Assembly (NCBI GenBank): GCA_013180625.2
Contig: SNVD02012234.1
Location: 248,001 to 312,000 of the forward strand
Direction: 5' to 3'
DNA from: Boswellia sacra
Lineage: Eukaryota; Streptophyta; Magnoliopsida; Sapindales; Burseraceae
Length of the DNA stretch: 64,000 bases
Position 1 is the stretch's first letter; each line of letters starts with the position of its first letter. The notes beneath the pieces were generated by a model. It did no database searches and was not told the DNA's origin. It was given only the letters and a program-made list of their open reading frames with translations. Shown in pieces: positions 48,788 to 62,400 of the stretch. The translations under genes were made by a program, and so were the position numbers.

Positions 48788-49148
48788 CCTTCAAGGGAAT
48801 TCCATTTGTTCTTACACTTTGGAATTCATAATTTTCACTTTTATTAGCCAAAGAAGTTGAAGAATCAATTATTTTATCCAGAATTGCCCTATCATCTGCT
48901 CCAACCTGTCCAAAACAATAATATGACTTATGATGAGACACTAAACCTAAGAATCCAAATCTCATGACACTTAAATCAGACTATAACATAATGTAGAAGT
49001 AGATATAGAACTAGATAAACGAAGAACAAGACAAAAATTATTCATCTCTGCCAAATTAACAATAATACATCATTCATCTAAACTTAAGCTCCAAATCAAA
49101 AGTAGTATGATTATTACTGTATACCTGGTGTTCTGGCTGCTTTTGTTA

Positions 49149-49268
<120 letters not shown>

Positions 49269-49269
49269 C

Positions 49270-49855
49270 TAGCGATGGCAATGGGGCGCGTTGGGACTAG
49301 TATTGCCATCCCCATCCCCATTCATAAAGAACATCCCCATCCCCACTTATATCCCCAAACTAATAATGCAGGGCGGTAATAGAGATTCCCCAAATTGAAA
49401 AGGTCATCCCCATTCCCAACCCTCCCCAAAACCACGTCATAATATTTAGAAATAATATAATTCCAATAAGGTTCAATGACAATTAACGATCCGAAATAGA
49501 GAATAACATAATTCCAACAAGTTTCAAATGATAATCAACAATCCAAAATATAGAATAAAACAATTCCAACAAGTTTCACATGATAATCAATAATCTAAAA
49601 TATAATAACAAAATGAACAACCAAAATGCTTGATAAAGAACATGAGACATCTCAAATATTTTCTTTCTGAATCCTCCACATTAGCAATATTTAATAATAT
49701 AATTATTTTTAACTTCAACGGATGTGTGGGGCGAGGCGAATCGGGGTGTATAATCCCATCCCCACCCATCCCCATATCATAACCCTCTATCCCCACCCCT
49801 AACAGGTTGGATCCCCCTGGATCCCCATACCCATGGGTTTTTTTGGCCATCCCTA
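49270..49855. mobile_element. hAT-like MITE, 586 bases
   Basis: Flanks GTTGGGGC (49262-49269) and GTTAGGGC (49856-49863) match at seven of eight positions. Ends TAGCGATGGC and (reverse) TAGGGATGGC. Both subterminal regions are rich in CCATCCCCA-type strings. No transposase is present. Its ends resemble those of the other hAT-type elements here. Confidence 0.82.
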
Positions 49856-49863
49856 GTTAGGGC

Positions 49864-52624
49864 AGTGCCCATAATACAATTACTATTGCAGTCATAAGAT
49901 GGGTGACACATAATAATACATCAAGTATTTACATAAGCTAGGTTGCGGACCTAAAAAGCCAAACTCAAACATCACAAGGCAAAACATTAAAACCAAATTG
50001 TTGCATTCTAGATTTATGAACCAACCAATTCTAATTAAAAAGGAAAAAAAACAGTTTGGAAGTCAAAAGGCTGACAAATACATACATGACAAGTGCAGAA
50101 GCAAAAAGGTCCGAGACATGACCTTGGCTGACCAACTGCTTTGCAAGATTATTTTAAAATTTGACTGGTTTCTTAAAATATGGAGCAGCATCCTCGTCAA
50201 GATCTTTATGTGAACTCACAGGTTTTGATAAATCTTTTGATACAATTTGCAAAAACCTTACAAAAATTAGCATTGCTTCCCAAGATTTAGTTTAGGACAA
50301 ACAAATTCAACCAACAACAATCTCCAATTCCAGAGATTTATTGCAAATATGCAATGCACATCCCCACCTTCTTCTAATTACTGATTTTGCATAATGAAAG
50401 TAATTTCATAAATTGTTGCAGCATAGAGGTTGGAGAGCTAGAACATAATTTGTTTTCAAAGATGGGAGCTAAATGAGCAATTCTACATTTCTTTCATTCA
50501 AGAATTTTGCAACATATATACAAGCTCTAAGAAATCACCCTAACATATTTTTTTAATCCTTAAAATGTAACATAAGCTTTTTCATTTTAATTAACCAAAG
50601 AAAAGGCGGAAGTAACGAGGGATTTGCTTATATCTGAGCTAACCATATTTGGGTCCACTGGAATGCTGGAGCAAAATCTTGTTTAGGCAATAGATAATCA
50701 AGCGGCTAGGGCAATGACCAGAGTATGAGAACTTAACCATAATCAAGTTTTATAGAATTTTACAAGTTCATTAGATTATATAATACTTTGTACATATTAG
50801 GAACAACAAAATTTTAAGTTTTAAATAAGTCTACAAAATGATATTACAATATTTAAGTTATCTATTCCATTTAAAAGAACAAAAGAGTTAACAAAAGTAT
50901 CATAAACAGAGGCAGCAATAATCATATAATGATTTTTGGTACTTACCTAGAAGAGAATCTTTACAAATATTTGGGAAGAGGAAGTCGTGTCCTCCTTAGC
51001 AGAGCCATGGCTACGCGGGGCGACGTTTCGCTCGAATTCCATAAATCATGCAGTATTATTCTCCTAATAGATGATCTAAAATCTCTCTTTCTCCTGCATC
51101 CTGAATGAAGGTATTGTAGAATAGGATATTGACAGACTTTGCTTTCAGATCGTTGGTATTTTAGGATATTGTTGCCATCTTCTAAACTACAACCATAAAT
51201 TTAATGTGTGAAAATTCTAGGTCTTAGTCACGCCACATGGAGATATAGGCATGGTACATCACAGCCAAGGAGAAGGCAGCCAAGGAGAAGGGGTCTAATA
51301 GGTAAAATTTTAGTATGTAAGCAACATCAAAACTACTAAAAACTCAGAGCAATTCTAACGTGCTTATATCGTAAGGTACGTCGATCAATTTGGGCGGGAT
51401 GTGCAGTCAGAACAATTTCAACTTCCTACAGCAACAAAAGTTTAACAAGAATATAATATAGAATATTGAAAAAAAAAATCAGAACTTTCCAATTACATTA
51501 TGGTTCAGTTGTTGGTAAAAAAAGTAGAATCCAAAAGCGATCAAAAGAAAGATACCTGCTTAGTGTTATAAAGCTCATCTAGGGAAATCCCTCCTTGCAC
51601 TGCCTAGAGCCATGGCTTCATCGAGAGACGTTTTGCTCAAATTCCAAATCTGCAAACAAAACAGCAAAAAATAATATAATAAATAAAATCAAAATAAAAA
51701 ACAATGCTCAGAGACATTATGACAAATGGTTGGTGTATCAACTCACATTCCACATGGAAGAAAGATCGTAAATTACGAAGCCCAGGAAAAACAATAGATA
51801 AATAAACCCTTGCCCAACTCACAATCTAGAAATGGATTCTGAAATCGTGGAAAACTGATTCAATTCACTAAATGCGTACTTGAAACTGAAACGGATACGG
51901 ATCCAGGAATCTTAATAGGAAAAATTGAGAGCTCTGAAATTGTAACTGAAAGATCGAGAATGAGAGGAGAGATCACGAGCAAGAGCAAAGATCGCAAGCG
52001 AAAGCAAGAGATGAGATGGCAAGCGAAAGCAACAGCCAAAGCTAGATGTAGAGATCGTAAGAGGTAGAGAGACAAATCAATGCAATTAGGGCTGGATCAA
52101 TCGAATTAAGGCAAATAAAATCAGAACATCAGCGACGGCTTATTTGCTAACTCATTAGAGATACATGTGTTGCAGGTTGACCAATTGTGGCGGCCACTTA
52201 ATGCCGCGTACTACGTGATAGAAATTGGAAAGAAGACTGACGCACCAATTGGCAAGAAAAGCCGCATGAAGGGCTCCAACTAGAGAAAAAGCGCTTGAAG
52301 AATTGCCCTGTTACCCTGTGGTCAGCTCCCATCATTGTAGCCACAAACAATCGTCTATCACTGGATATTCTGCACCATCACATTCGACAATCATTAAGGC
52401 TTTGCTCAGTTAATAGTCTAATCATCCTCTTCTAGTCCCACATTTCCTGGGATTGGATCAGCCAGTAGATTATAATGGAGTGCAGGGGCCATATGTAGCA
52501 CAAAAGCAAATTTGTATTTAGGATCAGACGGAATACCTTTGTAAATTTGAAGTCATTTTGGGGCGGGCTTGATGCTGCTTCTAATTAACTGAGAAGCCAT
52601 TGAGATTTTCTGCCTACTCGTGAG
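49864..52624. other. Intergenic DNA with possible leader exons on the minus strand
   Basis: No complete gene. Two minus-strand blocks resemble each other: one around 51,585-51,640 and one around 50,985-51,040, both with GCCATGGCTCT next to a CGTCTC/CGTCGC string and followed by possible donors (GCAG|GTATCT at about 51,557; CTAG|GTAAGT at about 50,948). They might be alternative leaders of the split gene at 49,164-42,751. That is inference; no long frame supports it. Confidence 0.35.
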
Positions 52625-55600
52625 TCAAGTAGGAGCTGAAAGGACTTTGTAATTGTGAAGAGCCCCTTTACGATCGGGAAGTGGAGCTCCATCACAGAAT
52701 TTCCTGACGCTGCTTCTAGTTAATACAGAAGGAATGCCTATATTCAGGTGACTCGTCACGGAGGAGACAGGAGGATGTAATGAAGATTTGGATAACTTTA
52801 TTGGCCATTTCGAGTCAACAGGAGGCCGTAATGAAGAAAACTTCAACTCAGAAGTGTGATAACCAGCTGCAAAATTTGCCTCGTCTTGGGGGTAGTAAAC
52901 CAGACGTATCCCACACCTTTTCAAGTAAGCAATCGGCTTCTGGTTCCCCTTTGGTAACACTTCAAACGAAGCGCTAGCTATTGTTCCCATAAGTCCTCTC
53001 CTTGACCATGGTTTCTGAAACAACTTGCTTGACAAATAGCCCAGCCAAAGGTGATCAGACTCGATAGTTGTGAAATCAGGAATGGAAAATCTGAAAGTAT
53101 GGTACTGGCCTTTTATCTTTAAAGAACCACAAAAGACAATAGGGACTTCATCCTTATAACCAGGGGTTGCAAATACAACACACACAGCGAATCCCATGAT
53201 TTCATCTAACCGATCAATAGGTAATAAGATTGCTATTGAAGACCCCTCTTCCCATGTATCACCGAACCATTTTGGAATTTCACTTCCCGGAAGACGAATA
53301 TGGAATTGAGAAGAACGGCTAGAGAGTCTCTGTAACATGAGTTCATATTTATTAATAAGCATGCATATATAGACACAGAAAAGCTGGAAATAAACTCGAT
53401 GCCTATTTATAGCTGCTTGCCTCTGGGGACTTCTGAGGAGAGCTAATGTTCTCACAGCCTTGGAGGCACTAACTTAAATGTATGCTTTTGATCTTTTATT
53501 TAATTGACAATGAAATTTGTAGCCTCAAGACATTTATAAAATTTAAGATTTAGATTCTCTTAATTTACGGGTAAACTAAACTTCAATTATATGATAAATC
53601 TGAAATAAAGGTTCCACCTTATTAAGAAAAGGTAATGCTAGGTATATAATCAAGTTGTACAATCTAATTCATACAACCTGACATACACCAATTCATTGGG
53701 TGGATAAAAATAAAAAATAAATTAAATAAATTTTAATAAATAAAGTGGGATCTATCCAACCAATGACTTTGTGTCAAGTCAAATTGTATAGATTAAGCTG
53801 TACAATTTAGTTGTATATCTATCATTATTCATTAAGAAATATCATTTTAATTAACCTCCAAATGACAAAATTTTATTTACTTATGACAATTTTACAAACT
53901 CTATGGATTGAAAAGGTTTTGATCAATCAAAATGTGATTTCATTTGAATAAGATATAACTTTAAAGAGAATACAAGGCAATCATAAAGAAACAATGTAGA
54001 ACCCAATAACATCGAAGGAATACCTATGCAATTTAAAAAAAAAAAAAGGATCGAACTTGATTGGCTCAACAACAATGAATACCAAGGAAATTGCAAACAT
54101 AAAGCTAGATTATGTTATCAATTCTAGGAATGCACACCTTTAGATTCAAATGCAAGGAAAAAAAATCATATAATATTCAAAGTTGGATGAAAATCAAATG
54201 TTACCTAAAGATTTTCTTAGACCACCATCAGCAAGCACAAAAGTAAACCAAAAGATTGATCACCTATTTTGTTTCAATATACTTATTAATAATGATACAA
54301 GTGTTTTAAGGTTTCTAGAAATTCGCTACATATGGCAATGTACGTAGAAATAATTAAAGACCATAAAAGTACTAAAAATTATCATCGGAAAAAATCTACA
54401 AGAGAGAGGTAGAGAGAGACCTCAAGCCAACTCTTCAGCAACTTTACTTCCAAGTTGTCTATACTAATACTGCCTTGATTGTCCACAGGTCTCGAACAAT
54501 TGAAAAAATGCAGTTCAATATGCGTAGAAGTGCTTTTTAGTACAGTTGATAATGTTTCCAATTCCAAAGAAGAACAATTTTCGGCCCCAACAAAAATAAT
54601 TTCTGGTGGAAGCTCTGACAAAAAGCGAAGCCTCTGGCAGTTTTCCAAGCATAGAATTTTAAGATTCAAAAGTCGCTTGATGCTTTCTGGTAGGTTAACA
54701 AGATTGTTTCTGCTTAAGTTCAATTCTTCTAATAAGGATAAGGAGCCAAGATCACTAGGGACTGTTTCATCCAAAAGATTGCAGTCACTAACGTCTAATT
54801 TTCTTAGAGAGTATAAGCCCATGAGAGGAGGCAATTTCAGAATGGAATTTCCCGACAAATTTCCGGACAAAAGTGACTGCAAGAAATTAAGGTTCCAGGC
54901 TCTGGATGGTTGTCCTTTACATCCACAAGCTGCTAGCTTTTTAAGGTTCGTCAATAGTACAATAGAGGATGGTACTTCTCTTATTGCGGTCCCACTTATA
55001 TCCAGCACCTCCAAACACTCAACTTCCCCCAAGTTGTTGGGTAGTTTGTCCAGTATTGAACAGCCATGGAGATTAAGAATCTTGAGAGATTTCAAACCAG
55101 AGACATTGCTAGGAAAATCCACAAGGCTTTTGCAGTCTTTCAAATTCAATACAACTAGACATTTGAGAAATCCAACAGAATGGTGAACCTCAACCAAACT
55201 TATACAGCCTTCAAGATCGAGCCTCTCAAGGTTTGGAATCTCCATAAAGTCTGGTGTTTGGATCAGATTGCAAGAATGACAAAGTTTAATGCTTTTCAAC
55301 TTCTCGCCAAACTGTAAGAAACTTAAGACAATAATTAATTAAAAATTTTGTTTTATAGCCTCTCCATTTACTGCATTCAAAGAAATTGAGATATACAAAC
55401 CATATACATATAGACACATACCTTTATGTCCTTCCAAAGATGTTTGACGTGACTATAACACATGTTGAGTTTACAAAGGTTCTCCGGCTGGAAACTTGAA
55501 GGCAAAGAATTCGAAGGATATCTTATCCATTTCAAAAATCGCAACTCCTTTGACAAGTATTCAAGGTCATCAGAGAAGTTGATAATATTATCAGTGACTT

Positions 55601-56899
55601 TAAGTAGTCTAAGATTTTTCATTTTTGAAAAGGATTCACCACTGATCGGCTTTGTAATTTTCTTTTCACTCTCGTCAAGCATTATACCTTCAACTTCAAG
55701 TGTTCCCTAAACAAAAATAAAATAATGAATGTAGATAAAGTTTAACTTATTTTCGTATATATTGAAAATACAAAGTAAATTCGTAGTCCTTTAAAACAAA
55801 TCTTACTATGTTATCTTCAAGAACACGATAGATGTCTTTAGAGAACCATAGTCTACTCCATTTGCCAGGGTCTTCACGATGTTGTTCTCGAACAATTTCC
55901 CAGCCCATTTCTTGTATCAAATCATGCATCCACAATTTGTTATCTAAAATGGTTATCAGAGATTTGTCCATGAGTTCTCTTATTCCAATGGCTGCATTGA
56001 AACCAAAACTATCTAGTTTTTTCATGATTCCATCCTTGTCCTTTCCCTTAAAGAAACATGCAATATCTAAAAATATTTTCTGATCTCGTTTATTTAGTCC
56101 ATTAAAACTTATTTTGAGTACTTCCATAATTTTTTTATTAGGAACTTCCCGTAATCTATCCAACTCACTCCTCCATTCATCAATACTTTTGTCACACAAA
56201 CGGGATCCCAAAACTTCAAGAGCTAATGGAAGTGCTTGTGTATATTCTATGAAAAGGTTTGAGAGCAACATATATTCATCTACGGGTTGTTTTTGTTTAA
56301 AGGCCCTTGAATGAAAGAGGCTGAGAGCATCATCATGATTCAATTTTCTGACCTTATAGATACTATAGATTCCATGACTAGTCAACAAATGCTTGTCCCT
56401 GGTTGTGATAATAATTCTACTTCCATAACCAAACCAATTACGTTTTTCAGCCAAAACTTGCAATTGTTCTAATTGATCCACATCATCAAGAACAAGAAAA
56501 ACTTTTTTACGAGATAGCCACCTTCTAATCAAATTGACTCCATCATATACGTTAGATATATTTAAACTTTTATCTTTTAGTACCATAGAAAGAAGTTTTT
56601 CTTGCAAAGATACTAAACGTCCTACTTTAGATTCCTCCCTAACATTTGCAAGAAAGCATCTATCATCATATTGACTTGAAAACATCTCATAGAGAGCTCT
56701 AGCAATCGTAGTCTTACCTATGCCTCCCATCCCATAGATTCCAATGAAGCGAACATCATCAGATCCTACTTCTAAATAGTCATTCACTAATTCTTTGACT
56801 TGTTTTACACCTACAAAGTTGTTAGCAACACTGGAGAACAACTGATCAAGTCTCTTTGATATTTCCATAACAATTTCTTTCACCAATTGTGCTTCATGC
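52625..56899 (-). CDS. NBS-LRR resistance-type protein of TNL lineage, TIR exon not found
   Basis: Four exons with consistent phases: 56899-55807 (NB-ARC, 364 codons after a phase-1 start), 55706-55422 (95), 55311-54421 (LRR, 297) and 53329-52625 (234 plus TGA), about 990 residues. NB-ARC motifs counted from the first full codon: P-loop GMGGIGKTT (56-64), kinase-2 FLVLDDVDQ (134-142), RNBS-B GSRIIITTRD (160-169), GLPL-type ALPLALEVLGS (222-232), RNBS-D FLDIACFFKG (276-285), MHD (324-326). The next exons carry MKNLRLLKVTDN and LRRs such as GTAIREVPSSI. The last exon has the post-LRR (C-JID-type) start LPGSEIPKWF. No stop or frameshift was seen. The kept R of TTRD and the W of kinase-2's usual LDDVDW here being Q fit the TIR class. 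The acceptor at 56,899 needs an upstream exon, but no TIR exon lies before the copia element at 58,520. Likely cytoplasmic immune receptor, either truncated or with exon 1 beyond the window. Confidence 0.85.
53635..53825. mobile_element. Small MITE in the last intron of the NBS-LRR gene
   Basis: About 191 bases with TA on each side (53633-53634 and 53826-53827). Left ATGCTAGGTATATAATCAAG and the reverse of the right end (ATGATAGATATACAACTAAA) are similar, and pairing continues for about 50 bases (TTGTACAATC/TTGTACAGCT). The middle is AT-rich and non-coding. The TA duplication would fit a mariner-type MITE, tentatively. Confidence 0.65.
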
Positions 56900-58519
56900 C
56901 TGTGAAGAGAAATAGTAAACAAAAAAATAGATTATAAGAATTTTGTTAATTAGCTACTTTTTTTCCTTACAACTATACAAGAGTCACTAAAAAGGATCTA
57001 TAGCAACTAAACTTAATTTTGTTACCCAATATAATTGTAGTTTGGCGTGCTCAATTAATCTTGTTGAAGCAAAAACTAGACATCGTATAGGCACTATTGT
57101 GTTAGGGGTAAATTTCATTAAATACCTTATAGTTTCCTTAATATCAAAAAAAAGCAAAGATAGAAAAAAAAATATCAATTTCCTTGTTGACAGAAATCAT
57201 CCAAAACACCTCTATTAATGGATTTAGTCAAACTATTCATCAACAAAGAAAGATAAAGTTGTAAAACAAATTGCTTGAGATCCCTATAACAAGTTTCGTC
57301 AAAAAAATTTTTTTTTCTGGATTAGTATGTGTTTGACAGAATCCATTAATAAGGAAGTTTTGGACGACTTTTAAAAAAGTCACTAAGAAAACTAATGATT
57401 TTTATAAACTTGCTTTTCGCTTTATATTAAGCAAAAAATAAGGTTACTAAGTGAAATTAATCAATGAATAATATTATATTTACAACTCATCTATAACCAA
57501 TTCTTTATACAACTTGGGTTGTCAAAATATCATTAGATTAAAAATTGTCAAGACGATGAAATTTAATATTATTCATTTATTTTTGTTTTCTTCTCACCTA
57601 GTGATGCTTTGCCAACTCAAGTTCTATAAGAGTTGATTGTAAATGAATTGTAGGTGTAGCAACACTCTTAATCAACTATTTAAGTCGTCTAAAACATTTA
57701 GCAACTAACCTTGAGTGTTAGAAAACAAGGTAATAGTCGCATTGCTATTAGCTAATTATGTAACAAATGTTTGTGTGACTATATATATTAGGTAAAAAAA
57801 AAATAATCTAGGTGAGGAAGACTTCAATCACAAAAAAAAAAAAAGGTTTATACAAAAATTTTCCCCTGCTCACTCCCTCTCTCTCTCTATCTTGTTAGAA
57901 TATGAATTATTAATATTAGGACATTGATTAATTTAAAGGCAGATCCAGACTTTATATTGGCGGAGTCCAAGTGGAGAAAACCGAAACTAAGGGTGGCCAA
58001 TGGAGAAGAAAGTAATTTTTGGGTTAAAACTTCAAATAATTTGCTATAAATATTAAAAAATTTTCATAAATTTGCAAGGGAATTTACACTAGCTAAGATC
58101 CATTTTTGCTAGCAATGTGGATTGGTGGCTCATACTGATCCAACAAAGGTCCCCACATAGTAGATTTCTAATTTTTCTCCTAAACACTTTTAGCTTCATG
58201 TATAACTTTTGGATGCTTTATCTTACAAAAATATTTTTAAAAAAAAGTGTTGGTGCTGTTGGATACACAAAAATAAATAAATAAATCAGACCCAAAATCA
58301 TTGGTAATAACTCAACATAGGGTCCAAAGCCCGTTGGCAAATTAATTGGGTCACTTGGGATCCAACCCATGAATCACTTGGAAACCCACGCAAATTGATA
58401 AGTGTTAGTTACAACAACCTAATTAATCATGGTAGAGAAGCTATATGTTAGCCGTTGCAATGCAACGTAGCCAGAGGGACCATGCTGATTATGCTCACTT
58501 ATGTGATACTCTTTAGTTA
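56900..58519. other. Intron or 5' flank of the NBS-LRR gene
   Basis: From 56,900 to about 57,790 the sequence is related to 10,635-10,900, so this is ancestral intron 1. No TIR motif could be found on the minus strand. An inverted repeat is at 57,203-57,361 and a TC-rich run near 57,880. Confidence 0.55.
57203..57361. repeat. Inverted repeat in intron 1
   Basis: Arms 57203-57233 and 57331-57361 pair at about 25 of 31 positions (core TTAATGGATT/AATCCATTAA), with a loop of about 100 bases. Possibly MITE-derived. Confidence 0.6.
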
Positions 58520-59423
58520 TGTTGGTGTCAAAATTTACTACATATGCATGTGCCATGTACATGATAAGTTTTGATCAACTTATGATAAAACAAGAATATT
58601 ATTTTTATTCCTATTTTAATATTTCTAGAATTATATTTTAGGAGGTATTTGATTTGTAATAAATATATCTTTAGATTAGGATATAATATCTTGTATCCTA
58701 ATTAGAATAGGAGAATATTTATTTGTCCTAATTCCTTTTGGAGTTTGTTTATAACACTTCCTATTTTATTTCTCCTAATCCTAATATGATTTTGATTAGA
58801 ATTTTTACAGGATTTCTAGGAGATTTCAGTCAGACCTCTCACTATAAATATACAAAGCTATTCAGGCGGCTGATAACGTAATTGAGAGATTGACGTGTTG
58901 ACTGTTTTTGGTTGTGAGAGAGTCTCGAGTTTGGCATTCCATGAATTCATAGAAGAGAACTTCAACGCAAAAGGAATGTCTTCTTTGATTTGATTCTTTG
59001 AGTCCTTTGATCCATGTATGAGTGGTAGAAATCGTACATGAGTTGTTGATTGAGTCTGTGTGAGTTAGTAGACACTTGGGATAACTTGCGGATTAAGTGT
59101 TTATATAATTCAGTGTCAGACGTCATTGTTATGTGTAACTTAACAGTGTGTTGTTAAGTTATCTGCGACAGAGAGTGGGCAGTGTCAATAGAGTTTAAGA
59201 TCTTGGTAGGATTTTGTTTGTCAAAGATTAGGTGAGTGTGTGAGAGTGAGTCAGCACTGTAAAAGTTCCTAAAGATTGTACAAACAAGTACTTAATGACT
59301 TGCAGCTCCATAGCTATCCGTGGACGTAGGTTTTATAACCGAACCACGTAAAATCCTCCTATGCCGATTTACTTTATAGTTTACTGTTATATTTCTTATA
59401 ACTGCATACCTCCAGAACTCTCA
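58520..59423 (+). repeat. 5' LTR of the SIRE-like element
   Basis: Starts TGTTGGTGTC and ends GAACTCTCA. 904 bases. A TATA-like ACTATAAATATAC near 58,840 is the likely promoter. Confidence 0.85.
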
Positions 59424-59425
59424 AT

Positions 59426-59440
59426 TGATATCAGAGCAGG
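59426..59440 (+). other. Primer-binding site of the SIRE-like element
   Basis: TGATATCAGAGCAGG, one mismatch from TGGTATCAGAGC in its first 12 bases; it begins two bases after the LTR. Confidence 0.8.
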
Positions 59441-59486
59441 ATCACTGATAGACAAGTGAAGAAAACGATCATACTAATATGGAAGG

Positions 59487-62400
59487 ATGGAGTTTATTCG
59501 CATTGGAGGATCCGAAACACAACCACCCATTCTTGATGATGGTAATTATTCATATTGGAAGGTAAGAATGATGATGTATATCAAATCTCTTGATGATAGG
59601 GCATGGACTAGTGTGCTTAAAGGATGGACACCGCCAACAAAGTTGAATGTTTTTGGTGATTCCAAACCAAAACCTGAAGATGAATGGACTGATGAAGAAT
59701 ACCAACGTTCCAGCTGGAATTCAAAGGCTCTCAATGCAATTTTTGCTGTAGTGGACATAAACAACTTCGGACAGATTTTAAGGTGCAAAGTGACCAAAGA
59801 AGCTTGGGACATACTTGAGGTAAAACATGAAGGTACCGCATCTGTTAAAAGATCTAAATTGATGAGACTTAATTCTCAATTTGAAAATCTGATGATGCAT
59901 GAGAATGAGTCAATTTCTGAGTTTTACTCTAAGATGTGTCACATTACAAATTCGGCATACATTCTTGAAAAAACTTTCACGAATGCAAAAGTTGTTAGCA
60001 AAATAATTAGGTCTGTCCCAGATAAATTTCAACCCAAAATCTCATCCATTGAGGAAGTCAAAAACACTGATGAAATGAGAGTTGATGAACTGATTGGCAT
60101 TCTCTAAAACTTTGAGGTTAATCAAAGTACTAGGAAGCAAAAAGGTAAAAGCAGTGCATTCAATGTGAAAACTGAAAAATCTGATGACGAAAGTAGTGAT
60201 GAGCTTGATGAAACTGATTCTAAACAGATTGCTTTTCTAACAAGAAATTATGTCAAGTTTATGAAAAGAAATTTCAGGAAAAAGAATCAAGGAAAGCCAT
60301 CAAACTCAAGCGAAGAAACATTCAGAAAATTCAGCAAGGAGAATGACAAGAGGAAGCCAAAACAATCTAAAAAGAAAGGGCAAATTCAGTGTTATGAATG
60401 TTCTGGTTAGGGGCATATTCAATCTGAATGTGCAAATCTCAAGAAGAAGAATAAAGGGTTAACAACAACCTGGAGTGATGAATCAGAATTCGAGTTAGAA
60501 GATCAAGACTGCATGAGCAACTTTGTTGCATTTACTGCATCTGCAACTGACAAAGGAAAGGCTGTTATGTCTGACATAACAGAAAATTGAAGAACCAGTA
60601 TTGATCATTCAGATGAAGAAAAAGGATCATAATACTATGAAGAGTTGCAAGAGATATATAACGCACTCTATGGTGAATGGCTAAATTAGAAGGAAGAAAT
60701 TAAAGCCTTAAAGAAGAAGATTGAGGAGCTGGAATGTGAAAAATCCTTTGCTGAAAATCAGATCAGAGAACTGAAAACTGTTTTGACAGACAAAACAGCA
60801 AATATTGAGAAAATCACAACAGAACTGGTTGAAAGCAAGAGGTGTATTGATCAACTCAAAATTAGAGCAGCCAAACTTGATAAGGTCTTGAACCTTGGAA
60901 GAGATAACTCCAACAAACATGGATTGAGGTATACAGAAGGTAATATTGCATCTACATCAAAAATAGTCTTTGTAAAAGCTTCAACAACAGGTAAAAATTC
61001 TGAACTTAATTCTTTAAAGTCAAGTCCTAGTTCAAAGAGTGATGAAACATTTGTTTCCCCTCTAAGTTCGTTCAAGTCCAGTCCTGAAAAAGTAAGGAAA
61101 TTCATTCTTACTTGTTATTTTTGTGATAAAAAGGGACATATTAGGCCTAGATGCTTTAAATTATTGAATCTTTTGCATAAAAGATCAAAATAGTTTAAAC
61201 TGTTACCTAAACCACGACCGTAGTGGGTTAGGAAAGACAAAACAGTATGCCATGTTGCTTTTACTGCACTTAATCATGCTTTTAATGATTTGTGGTATTT
61301 TGACAGTGGTTGTTCCAGGCACATGACTAGAAATAAACTGTTTTTAACATATTTTAAAGCATGCAGGGATGGTAATGTCACCTTTGGAGATGGAACAGAA
61401 AGTAAGATCATTAGTAAAGGAACTTTGAATGTCAAAGGCCTACCCAATTTTGAAAATGTCTTGCTAGTTAAAGGTTTGAAAGCTAATCTCATTAGCATTA
61501 GTCAGATTTGTGATGACAAATATATTGTTAATTTCACACAATACAAATGCATGGTCTTAGATAATTTTGGTAAATGCATTCTAGAAGGTAATAGATCTTT
61601 GGATAATTATTATTTAGTAGAAATTGCATTTCATGCTAGGATTTCGGATTTAGAATTGTGGCATCAAAAATTAGGACACCTAAATTACAAAGACTTGGTT
61701 AAATTAACTAAATTAGGTGCTGTAAAAGGAGTTCCTAAACTTGATGACAAAATTAATGAAATTTGTGGACCATGTCAAATGGGAAAACAAATCAGAAGTT
61801 CACACAAATCAAATCCACATCTTAGCATATCTAAGATACTTGATTTGCTTCATATGGATCTTATGGCTCCTATGTAAATTGAAAGTATTACAAGTAAGAG
61901 ATACATATTTGTTTGTGTGGATGATTTTTCTAGATATACTTGGGTTGATTTCATTAAAGAAAAATCTCACACTTTTGAAGTTTTCAAGAATCTTTGTGTT
62001 AAGCTTGAAAATGAGCAAAATAGGAACATTGGAAGGATTGTGAGAATAAGAAGTGATCATGGCAAGGAGTTTGCAAACATTAGCTATGCTGACTTTTGCA
62101 AATACCATGAAATTGATCATCAATTTTCAGCTCCCAAAACCCCTGAACAGAATGGCATTATAGAGAGGAAGAATAGAACTCTTCAAGAGATGGAAAGAGT
62201 GATGCTCAATAGCAACAAGTTGACAAAAAGGCTTTGGGCTGAAGCAATAAGTACTGCTTGTTATATTTTAAATAGAGTTTTTCTTCGTCCTGGCTCTAAT
62301 CAAACACCTTATGAAATTTTGAAAGGAAGAAAACCTAATTTGAAATATTTTCATATCTTTGGTTGCAGGTGTTACATCTTAAACTACAGAGAACTGTTAG

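Noticed and set aside
54479..55186. 235-codon plus-strand open frame
   Set aside because: It is the antisense shadow of the LRR exon of the minus-strand NBS-LRR gene.
57000..58519. TIR-domain exon upstream of the NBS-LRR gene
   Set aside because: No long minus-strand open stretch and no TIR-type motif were found here, so the gene is reported without it.
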